64,000 nt of DNA from Cercozoa sp. M6MM (taxonomy: Eukaryota; Endomyxa: Ascetosporea), in the NCBI GenBank assembly GCA_040357565.1, contig JBDODJ010000041.1; one strand, given 5' to 3'. Below the pieces are notes generated by a model, which was not told the origin of the DNA, did not search any database, and saw only the letters and a program-made list of their open reading frames with translations. This document shows positions 1-10,335 of the stretch, one piece after another (positions within the stretch are counted from its first letter, which is position 1; every line of letters starts with the position of its first letter). The position numbers and the translations under genes were made by a program.

Positions 1-771
<771 letters not shown>

Positions 772-1530
772 CTAAGATCCTACTGATGGCGGAGCATGGC
801 GAATTTGCGTATCTTTGTGCCACTGCACCACGTATTGAATGACCCATGACTCGGTTTCTTGAAAATCTGGAACACTTGGTTGTATCAACGACGATTCCCC
901 GTGTTTCTGGCCAGTCAGGCATTTGTAGCGATCTGCTGTAACCCGAGTGGGTGACCATGAGGAGTTGGGAGGCAGCTGGGCGTGTTCCCTGGGCGTTGTT
1001 GGCATGCGCTTGACAGGTCGTCCCACGCGAAGACCGAGTTGGCACTGGTCACTTTCCCGAAGGGGTCTGTGTTCCATGCATTGAATACCCGAACGGTTGA
1101 GGCAGGTAACTGAGCAGACACAAGGGTGTACTTGGAACTGGCGAGTGGGATTGCGTCCTGGAGCTTGTCCACAAGGCCTATCCAAGGGGAACTGTCGCTG
1201 CTGTCCACCTGTTCCTTCCTCACTCTTCTCTTTTTCTTTTATTGTGATTGCGTTTTTTTCTTAATGCTCGTCGACAAAACAGATCTTTCTGATTCTAGTG
1301 CTTTTTCTGTGAGTTTGAGGGCCAAGATAATCTTGTTTCGCGACAGGATCAACAAAGACTATTCGACAAACTTGTTCGGCGGCACGTGTCGCCCGTTCTG
1401 GATCATGCGGGGCAGCGGTGTGGCGATTGTTTGAGGTTAAAACATAAAAATATGTCTGTTTTAGTGCATTAAACCCGCAAATGTAACATGTTTCTTTCGA
1501 TCGTAGTTTTAGCAGTTTCTTCGGGTTTTG
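772..1530 (-). CDS. Weak candidate multi-exon gene, unknown product
   Basis: The best exon lies at about 1010-1205 on the minus strand. It follows a plausible acceptor (gaacag) and has a non-repetitive, protein-like composition with the segments SSPWIGLVDKL and TVRVFNAWNTDPFGK. Downstream, 775-945 stays open in two frames, so the last exon cannot be fixed. Upstream, around 1250-1500, there is a lysine-rich helical-looking frame but no clear start codon. No domain is recognised. The region could equally be intergenic. It sits divergently from the oxidoreductase gene that starts at 1619. Confidence 0.25.
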
Positions 1531-1618
1531 CAAACGAGGTTGCTGCGCAAAGCAAGTGGCAAGACAGGGTTAACTTCACTCGGTAACGGCTTGTGTGTCG
1601 ACCCATTAGCTGTAAACA

Positions 1619-3397
1619 ATGCGGATTGAAAACAAGGTAAAAAACCTGCGGCTCCAAGTGGCTTTTGCTAGATACATGGACCTTGCTTATAATTAGACTG
1701 GAATACATCTGAGGTATATTTTCAGAAATGGGTGCAAGCGCACTTTGTGGACGCACGAATGCCGGAGCAGAGCGATTTCCGGCTCGAAACGAGCACGATT
1801 GACACTGAAGTTCTCACCGATGGACAAGTGTGCTTTAAGACTGTCTTTCTCTCCATCGATCCGTACATGCGCGGCATGATGAACACCGGCGGCAGTCTTT
1901 ACGTATATGATTTTTGTTGTTCAGTTGTTGAACAAGTTCGGTTTGCAAACTGAAGGATTATTATAATTGGGAACAGGGTCCTCCGCGAAAGATTGGTGAT
2001 GTCATGCCGGCTGAATGCGTCGTGCAAGTCGCTGCAAGCAAGAGCGACGACTGGGCAGTCGGTGACATCGCCGCTGGTCGCTTTGGCTGGCAAACACATG
2101 CTGTCGTTTCTCCTGTACTTCTTCATCTTGGTGTTTCACGCGTTTTTTCGGCTTCAACTTCTAACTGAACCGAAACGAAACAGAGCGAACTGCCGCACGA
2201 ATTCGGTCTTCACAAAATTGTTCTGCCGAAAGGCGTCCCTCTTGAATATGCTTTGTACGTTTCTTGCTCCCGCCCGACATAAGGTCCAGATGTTATCATG
2301 CTATGCATGCTTACTTCAGTGGCCCCCTCGGCATGGTTGGAATGACCGCGTGGTTCGGTCTCACCGAAATCTGCAAACCCGAAGCAGGTGCTTTCACTGT
2401 CAGTATTTCCATTGATAGCTTCGTGTATCCCTGACACTCCATAGGCAAGACACTTTTCGTGTCGAGTGCTGCCGGTGCGGTCGGTACGCTGGTAGTGCAA
2501 ATTGGTACAATACCAACTCCTGATGAGTGATTGCTCCCGCTCGCAATTCCCAGTCAACTCCCGTGTATTAACCGCAAGTAGGCAAGGCACTTGGCCTGCG
2601 TGTGTTCGGCTCGTGCAGCACGTCGAAGGTCCATCGCGTTCTAGCAGCAGGTGCTGATGGCTGCGTCGACTACTTTGGCAAAGACGAGCAGGCGCTCACC
2701 GAGGAAATCAAGGGTCTCTGCGGTGACCAAGGCATCGACTACTACTTTGACAACACGGTAGGTCCACTTGCTGTAACCCTCATTTGCGCAACAGGGAACT
2801 GTGCGCACTGTAGGGAGGGCCCGTTACTGGTGCCGTCATGGCGAACATGAACCGACACGGTATCGTTTCCGTGTGTGGTCAAATTCACGACTACAATGCC
2901 GGAGCGGACTTCTACCGCACGGCCAAGTCGCCGCTCATCTGGGCTGTTGTCAAGTACTCCAAGCTTTCTTTAGCATTCATTATTGAGTTCGATTTGATGG
3001 CTTGTTTGCGCGTGCAGATCGGTGCGTATCGAAGGCTTCCTCGTTTACCAGGTACCTAGTATACATGAGTACTTGCTTTGCCAGATTTCAAGATTAAATA
3101 CGGACTGCAGTGGGCTTCACGCTTCCCTGAGGGCATCGCCGCAATGTCGAAACTGCTGCGCGAGAAGAAAATCACGATGGACTTCGACATTCGTGATGGC
3201 ATCGAGCACGCTCCCGAAATGGTATTGACTTGCACTGTTTCGTCCAGTCTTGCTACCGCACTGTATACTGTGTTGCTACGGTGCAGTTGATGGCGTTGTT
3301 GACGTCGACACGTCGTGCGCACGGCAAGACACTCGTGCGCTGCAGCGAGGTCGACCCGACAGAGCGTCCGCACCTCACCAATGCGCAGGTACAGTAG
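1619..3397 (+). CDS. NADP-dependent MDR oxidoreductase (prostaglandin reductase / leukotriene B4 dehydrogenase-like)
   Basis: Members of this medium-chain zinc-independent reductase family reduce the double bond of alpha,beta-unsaturated ketones and aldehydes with NADPH, usually in the cytosol. The first exon encodes only MRIENK (1619-1636). An 89-nt intron (1637-1725) leads in frame into the N-terminal domain, which has the family signature LSIDPYMRGMM. A 74-nt intron (1903-1976) follows, then the catalytic domain, the nucleotide-binding segment SSAAGAVGTLVVQIG with its AxxGxxG turn, and the C-terminal segments YGLQWASRFPEG and GIEHAPEM. The last exon reads LMALLTSTRRAHGKTLVRC and ends with TAG at 3395-3397. 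The usual C-terminal lysine-valine ending is replaced by a short hydrophilic tail. All introns follow GT-AG. The exact substrate is not predictable. Confidence 0.9.
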
Positions 3398-3704
3398 CTG
3401 CGAAACACGTGCTCTATCTGTCGTATTGAGATACTTTGTGTACTAGAGTTGAGTGCAGATGAAAGAATACGCCCACACGGTGAAACACACCTTCCAGCGC
3501 GACTCTCATTAGACGCCAACTTTAACTGAACTGTCTTCAGTCTAGACCGAACTGAAGTGTGGACTAACGTAACGCTTAACCGCGTATGGCAGATACGTAT
3601 ACCCATGCAGTATTGCAACTGTGGGGAATATTAGTTGCGTTGGTGGGTATTTTAGTAGACTGAACTAACTACAGCATCCGAACTGGGCAACACTGCACTC
3701 CTCG
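3398..3704. other. Tail-to-tail intergenic spacer
   Basis: This 307-bp stretch separates the stop of the oxidoreductase from the stop of the opposing minus-strand gene. It must hold both 3' ends. I see no further gene or structured RNA. Confidence 0.6.
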
Positions 3705-5431
3705 TTAGCCGAATTCTCCTTGCAACAAAACACCGGCACGGCCAGCGAACTGCGCAATCACCTGCAGTACGTCCTGACTCGCATCTGTCAGTCAATGAAA
3801 TCATCTCAACGTTATCTGTGCTTGTAAACACTGAGTGACTGTGCTGAGAGTGAAAGGTACCACAGCAGTGCACCAAGAGTCGGACGGAACGACGCAGAGA
3901 GTTGCGAGCGAAATCACGCATCCGCATAGGCACGCGATCGGAGTCGAGTTCGTGCAGTACATCGGCAAGGTGCAACGCGAGTTCTTCTTGCTCGCCATTG
4001 TTCAGTTCCACTTCTGGCCAGTCCAAAGGAGACAAGAAGTGTACAAATCAAAAAGCCGCCTTGCCAACTGTACCATCGATGAGAGAGTAGGGAGGCTCGC
4101 CGAGGTCAAGCACGTGACAGACGCACTGAGGCGGAAACTCAGTGAAATCATTCTCATTCCTAAGTTCCTCCAGTGTCGTTACTGGCTCGTCATCCTACAG
4201 ATCAACGAACTCCCTACTCCCATGTACTCTTGTGTCTTTGGGTACTTCTTGCACAGACGTCCATTGAACGCCATGCTGGATCAGCAAGCGCAAGATGCGC
4301 GGTGTGCATCCTCGCAGCAGCAGTTCCGGCAGCACGTGCGGTCGCACCTGTGGCTTCTCTGTCCTGTATCCCACGGGCAAGGGTAACACCGACATAGACA
4401 GAAATAGAGGGTGGAGAAACCCACTTGATACGCAGTAGTGCTTCCAACAAGTCGACGTGTTGTGTGAGACAAGCCAGTTCCGCCAGTGTCAGAAACAACT
4501 GCCTTCGCAGGTGTCGCCAGACCTGCATGAATAGAGAGAGTTGGGGGGGGGGACAAATAGTCAATGGTCGGAGTAAAGTACAATGTGGTATCGTGCAGCC
4601 TGCTGTTTCTCCAGCCACCTACAGGAAGAAGGGTCCAGTGCAAAGAAGAATCTAAAGAGAACAATGAAGAGAGAACGCACTTGACTCGCCGCTGACAGTG
4701 CACGGCTCGTTTCATGCGAAAAATCGCGTCACACAGAAACTCTTGCCGTGCGTGGTGGACAATCTTGCGCTCCTGTCGAAGAATTGTCACGATTCGCAGC
4801 ACAAATTCGACGAATTCCGCGGCAGGTGCGGCACACTGTGTCGGGTCGCTCAGCTCGTCTTCCAGCACACGTGCCTACAAACACTGCAGTCAGACGAAAA
4901 AGTGCACAAAATCACGAGTACTGACTGTCCTACAAAATGCTCAGGACGAGCTATACTCGCACTCAACAGAGTGCACAGTCCACTGCGATACATAAGGTAG
5001 GCAGGTGGGGTCAAGAGTCAAAAGGCTAACAACGAAAGGTACAGTGCAGTGCGTTGCTCGATCGCTGCTTTCATACATGCGCGCAGCAGCGATACGTCCT
5101 GATAAATAGAAGAGAGGAAGGAGGTAAGAAGGCCAAGGGGGTAAAATGAACAGACCTCATTACTTGCACTGAATACTATCTGAATATCATCGTCATCGTC
5201 GCTGTCGGCTGCGGGACCGCTGCTCGTATTTGACCTGTCCACGCGGACGTCTGGAAAGTGATGAGCACCCACACTATCACGCAGTTTCTGTCTCAGCGCT
5301 TCTGCCAGTGTAACGTCATTGACTTCGCGCTTTTCGTAGTTCCCGAGTTCACTCAGAGCCGCGCGTACATTTTCGGGACATTCGATACAAATGCTCTCCT
5401 CTGGCCTAATCGGCATCCGTCTTCTCATCAT
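3705..5431 (-). CDS. Uncharacterised helical protein, about eight exons
   Basis: The first exon starts at an ATG (5429-5431) and encodes MMRRRMPIRPEESICIECP, a long helix and an acidic DSDDDDD stretch. Later exons, joined by GT-AG introns, read DVSLLRACMKAAIEQRT, a long helix with AEFVEFVLRIVTILRQE (about 4690-4870), VWRHLRRQLFLTLAELACL, RILRLLIQHGVQW (ankyrin-like but isolated), TTLEELRNENDFTEF, and EVELNNGEQEELALHLADV. The proposed last exon ends GRAGVLLQGEFG with TAA at 3705-3707. One intron carries a sense-strand C tract (G run on the plus strand at about 4543-4552). The all-helical look suggests a scaffold with HEAT, armadillo or ankyrin-like repeats, but I recognise no family. The exon chain is plausible rather than proven. 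Confidence 0.6.
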
Positions 5432-5683
5432 AGTGAAAAATAGTCTGATTCACTAGTTTTCTTGTCTAAACTGGCCCGCAAACTGCAAGGAGTAAACTAC
5501 AGTTTTATCCCGCAGCCTTAATCGAAAGTGTCGAAGCAGCACTGAGCTAGTTAACCGGTCCACTCGTGGTTAAGACTTACAGATACATCAAAGGTGCCGT
5601 TTATTTAACGCGAGAACGATAGAGCGTTGTTATTTTTGGTCTTGCGGCTCGTGGTCATACTAAATTTGCAGGCTTCCGCGCGG

Positions 5684-8600
5684 ATGGGCGAGCGGCCGAG
5701 CTACGTGTCAGTGCGGCGCCATCGGCGCAGCCGTTCGCCGCACCACCGACGGTATCCAACAGTGTGTGTGCGAGTGCGTGTTATTCGCTATGTGCTAATC
5801 TGATCCTGTGTTGCGTTCAGTCGTCGCTCTCGCAGCCGATCACGCGACAGAAGACGCCGCTCGCGCAGTCGGCGTCGCCGCAGTCGTTCGCGGTACTGTT
5901 TTCGTCTGTATCGTAGTTTTTCAGCCTTATTTCGCGCAGCGAGCCTCAATCGCTCGAGGAGCGTTTCTGCGAGAAGCACGAGGATTATGAGTACTGCTTC
6001 ACTTCACTTCGATTTGGTTTGGGTTGACTTTCGATTCCTTTGTGCATTTCAGGTGGTTTCGCGAGCGTTACCACCCGATGAATCTACTAAAGCAACGCGC
6101 TCAGATGCTCGAAGGGGTACACAACACTGCTTGCTCTGCTGGATTTAGGGTCGGAAAGGAAAGTTACCACTGCTTGCAGATCCAGCAGCGTGCCGAGCTG
6201 TTCGCGCGTTTTCTCCTGGCTCCACGACCGCCGGACCAGGCGCCGCTCAAGGTGATTGAGGACGAAGTTTTGGACTACGAGGAGAACGATGACGACAAAA
6301 GCGACTCGCTGCGCGACTCGGACTTTTTCAATTTCGGTAGTTTTTTTATTTTCTTCCGTCCTTTAACCTTCGACCCTTTTTCATGTTACTTTTCTTCAAC
6401 TTGTACTCAATCCTTTCAGCTGTATCTCTTAACCTTTGGTTCTTTAATCTTGTTTCTCGTCATCTCTACTCATACATAATCTTGAACTTTTCTTCTTTAT
6501 TAAGTCTTTACCCCCCTCTCTTGTACTCTCATAGCGGTGGATTGCGGTCCGGCGTTCTTGCTGGCGCGCAAGTTGCTGGAGAAGCACTCGGAGCAGCAGC
6601 AGTCGGAGCAGCAATCGGTGAGTTTGCACAACGAAAAACACTCATTTTGTTTTTTTTTTCTCAAACGCTCTTGGTTGGAAAACGCAGGAAGCACCGATGA
6701 CGGACGATGCCAACCAACAGCAAACGAATGCGTCGGACACGCTGGACGAGTTCTGGCACTGGCTACGAGAAGAAGGTATACGTGTTCCTGTTTGGACGGT
6801 CCATTTGTACACTAGTACACCTGTATGATTCAGTTGAGAACGCCGAGGAACTCAACGATCACGCCGCCGATGAAAAACTCTTCAAACGTGTCTTTGATGT
6901 AAAAACGCAGCTTAAAATCTTTCTTTGTACTGAAAAGTTGGTTCAAATGGACACAATTAAGGGTGCTGTGTGTTCTGTGATTTGCGTAGAAAAACCAGAA
7001 AGGCACGCTGTTGGACCACTCGTTGATTCTGCTGTACGTGCCCGTGAGCATCACGCAGCAGGTATGTCCAACTGGACTCATCCAAATGTACAACTGGACT
7101 TGGCACACATGGACTTGTGTCGTACAGGAACTGGAGAAAGCTCTGTCGCAGATTGATGGATTCGAATCCGTCCTGCTGTACCACTGCTGTACCACACAGT
7201 CCGATCGATGTACTTTATCCTTTCTTGTGTAGGTCAGACCCGATGCGCGAAATGCCGCGTCGTCGCTACGCTTGGGTGCGCTTCAGCGACGATGACGTAG
7301 CTGCGCTTTACTCCCAACCCTATACCCTTTACCCCCTTGGCCCCCCCCCCCCCCCTGTAGTCAGCTAAGCGTGCAGTGCGACTGGTCAAGGGTGTGCGCG
7401 TGCTGAATCATTCGACTCTGGATCCGCATTTTAAAGGTACTAACGAACCCTGTTGATCCATATGTCCTGTACACTTGTACCGTACGTTTGTACCGCGCAG
7501 ATCGTCAGTATCGCAATCGACGTGCACCGACGTACCGTTACTTTATCCTTGCTTACCTGGACCTTTACCCCTTTACCGCCCCCCCCCCCGTAGAGCGCCG
7601 GTGGTAACACTACTGCCACAGCGAATCCGACGCGATTTGCGGCGTGCTACCAGGTACTACTTGCCCCTACCTGTACTGTACCTGTACTTGGACTGTACCG
7701 TACCTGTACCTGGATTGTACTTGGACTAAACTGTACCTGGGCTGTACCTGTATGTGTTTGAGCAGACTGGCCGAAAAGCTGAACGAAGAGCGCGGCATTC
7801 CCGAGAGTGTACACTGTCCTTTTGGTGTTGCTTCAATTTGTTTGTCCGCGCGGACGTGTGTGCAAATACGGATAGGTAATGACGAGGCTGCACGAGACGA
7901 TGGAGATGTGCGTGCGGTCGCCGCTGCCAATGCCGCTGGTGCGACGCGGCGTGCAGTGGCGATTCGCGCCGCTCGAACGACTCAACATTGTGCTCGAGTA
8001 CCTGCGCCGTGTGCACCTGTTCGAGTACTACACTGGTAATATTTCTTACCCCCCCTCCCATACCCCCTCCAGGCTACGGTAACTGCTATGCAGGTGAGGA
8101 ACTCTTCAGCGAGCGCGTGCTGTGGCTCAAATACGGCCGTCGCGTGCAGCGACACTTCCGCACGGAGCACTTGCGGTAGGTCTTTGGGGGCGTCTTTAAG
8201 GGTTTTTTAAGAGGGCTTACATTATGTGTACGTTGGAACTGCACAGCGGGCAGTTCGGAGTGCTTGGAAACGACGTTGGCGATGCTGATTTCGTCTCACC
8301 GTACTCTTATCTCTCGCCATATATTAAGGGGGTTAAAGCTACTGCTCCTACTGCAGCATCGCCGCGACGGAAGCGCCGAGCGATCGCAGCGCCTTCTGGC
8401 AACAAGTGGTCGACCAGCGTGTTAGTGCGCGTATTCGCGAAGGCTGTCAGTTCCTGCCGCCTGTTCAGCTGTACCACTTGTTGGACTCCAACCTTTGATG
8501 GTACAGATGTACCGTACAGTTGTATTGGATAGGGACGACGAAGACGAAACAGAGGACGAAGAGGCACTGCGCGACTTCCTGTGCCGTATGGTGGCCAAGC

Positions 8601-9154
8601 GTAACACGACACAGGAGGCTGAGAAAAAGTTCCGCTGCAAACTGTGCGCCAAGGCCTTTGCTGGTACCTACTACCATCTTATCCCCTCTCCCTTTTTGTA
8701 TCCCCTATTGCACCCCTCTAGGCGAGAGGTTCGTTCATAAGCACATCATTAACAAGCACCCGGAGGAACAGGTAGAACCAGACATACTCTGTGTGTTCTA
8801 CAGTTCATAGAGGTGTACAACCTGGACAGAACGTGGACGACTACTGCCGCCGAACGATGCGTCAACTCTACCTGGTCGACCCAGATCGCATCACGAACGA
8901 AGACATCTGTCCCGTGCGTTGGCGCGGTCGCACTGCGGTAGCCACCTATCTGCTACTGTATGTGTGCGCGCGTGTGTGTGTGTGTGGGGTATTGGGGTGT
9001 ACATGGGTGGTATGGGGTGGCTTTGCAGTCGCGCGGTCACCGCGTGCCCAGTGGCACCCCGGCCAACAGCGGCGTCGTTCGCACCGCCGACATCGACGAC
9101 GTCACTGTCAAGGAGCTGCCCAAGGGCGAGGTCGACTGGGGCTTTGGCGACTGA
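5684..9154 (+). CDS. SRRT: ARS2/SERRATE homolog (nuclear RNA effector, zinc finger)
   Basis: ARS2 (SRRT; SERRATE in plants) links the nuclear cap-binding complex to microRNA processing, RNA decay and 3'-end formation. The start ATG at 5684 opens MGERPSYVSV and an arginine-serine-rich N-terminus (5684-5892). Next comes the family's N-terminal block, with HEDYEWFRERYHP spanning a splice junction, then LFARFLLAPRPPDQ, EVLDYEEND, an RRM-like region (DTLDEFWHWLREEG, LILLYVPVS, RRYAWVRFSDDD), and VRLVKGVRVLNHSTLDPHFK. A helical block contains LERLNIVLEYLRRVHLFEYY. The C-terminal C2H2 finger (about 8629-8770) has FRCKLCAKAF and ERFVHKHIINKH, spacing as in ARS2. The protein ends VDWGFGD, stop at 9152-9154. 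More than ten introns are present, several with long C tracts, and one appears to be only 32 nt (5893-5924). Order and motifs make the family call firm. Confidence 0.92.
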
Positions 9155-9833
9155 TCCGACGCGTTCAATTGTCGTGATCTAGTGACCTCGTGTTCGTTGT
9201 TGCGTTGAGTTTAGTCTACGATGCGATGATTGCATTACCGGTCCCAACCATCGGCACGGCACATCGGCACGGTTGATCGGCTGAATTGAAGGCTGGAACG
9301 GAATTGAAACACAAGTACTACGCTAAACGAGCTCGGTAGCTGCGCTAACCAGGTAATTTGAGTCCGTCGTCGGTTAACGTAACGTTACACGCGGTGGGCG
9401 TACTTTGCCTCAATTTCGTCAAACATCCTTTTAGTTCGATCGAGCTATTATTCACACCAAATGGAGTAAAAACTAAAGCACAATTTGAGCTCGAGGCTGA
9501 TTGCGAATACATTTTATACCTCTGCGCTCCAGCTGTTGGCAGTAGGGGAGGCTTCGTTCAACACCGAGTGGTGTGACACTGCGGAGGGCAAATTCTCCGC
9601 CGGGCTGTACGGCGAAGTGTGCTCGTTGCTGCGATGACGCGGAGTCGCGTCGCCAGTGCAGTGATGGTACGTTTCTCGCTCGTGATGGTAGCGGCGTAGC
9701 ATTCGTTCGCCTAGTGTCTCGTGCCGACCAGTTCCTCCACTGTGGCGCCGGCTTGAACTTGGACGCCGTCGCGACAGAATTGGCGAAACGCTGCATCTTT
9801 GCGCTGCAGCGGAGGCGTCATCATCAATGTATA
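9155..9833. other. Tail-to-tail spacer with unassigned open frames
   Basis: About 680 bp lie between the ARS2 stop and the stop of the small minus-strand gene. Frames at 9473-9840 (-) and 9573-9840 (+) are open but have neither a supported start nor conserved motifs. A short plus-strand frame ending near 9636 (GEASFNTEWCDTAEGK) looks protein-like but cannot be attached to anything. I assign no gene. Confidence 0.45.
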
Positions 9834-10299
9834 TTAACAAAGCGATTCAACCACAGTGATAATCACTCGGTTGAGAGGGAACGCCATACCGAGATCGACG
9901 CGAAACCCGCGAATTGGAGAGTCGGGGTACTCGTCGAATGCCTTTTGAAACTCCACCGGCCTGCAATCCAGTTATCCCAGAAAGTGACACTGAACATCCC
10001 ACAGTCTCAAACACAGAAACCCACCTGCGTGTCGGTGATTCAACGCGTACTGAAACTTCGTATTCTCCTTCACGTGTTCTTCGTTTTTTCGCAGTGGCAG
10101 GTCGACTCGTCGTCGCAGGTCGACTTTCTCGCGTTTTTAGAACCTCGGTAGTTTCCCGATCGTCCTCCCACCGAGGGTGACGGTCCCTTTGCTTTGGTGC
10201 CTTCTGCGATGCAACACGAATCGGCGAGTCAACAAATGTGCTGGCGAGCGACCGCTGTGGTGGTTCGCTCCACCACTTTCCGCTGCAGCTAGACGCCAT
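9834..10299 (-). CDS. Small basic uncharacterised protein, two exons
   Basis: Exon 1 (10299-10025) starts MASSCSGKWW and contains a basic, charged central region. A 64-nt GT-AG intron (10024-9961) joins it to exon 2 (9960-9834), which reads PVEFQKAFDEYPDSPIRGF and ends VVESLC with TAA at 9834-9836. The spliced length is 402 nt, an exact multiple of three, giving 133 residues. Reading through the intron also stays open, but exon 2 then loses its natural composition, so I prefer the spliced model. No family is recognised. The ATG lies only 36 bp beyond the stop of the kinesin-like gene on the same strand, so the two may share a transcription unit. Confidence 0.6.
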
Positions 10300-10335
10300 T
10301 TTCTGCCACCGCAAGAGAATATTATACGGTAGTTC

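Noticed and set aside
7140-7200. tRNA-like TTCGAATCC in the ARS2 region
   Set aside because: GATTCGAATCC occurs, but it lies in an exon encoding QIDGFESV and no cloverleaf can be drawn around it. No tRNA or rRNA was found in the window.
9573-10151. 192-codon plus-strand frame over the small minus-strand gene
   Set aside because: It is antisense to the two-exon gene whose spliced length is a perfect multiple of three and whose exon 2 has better composition; the plus-strand frame has no motif.
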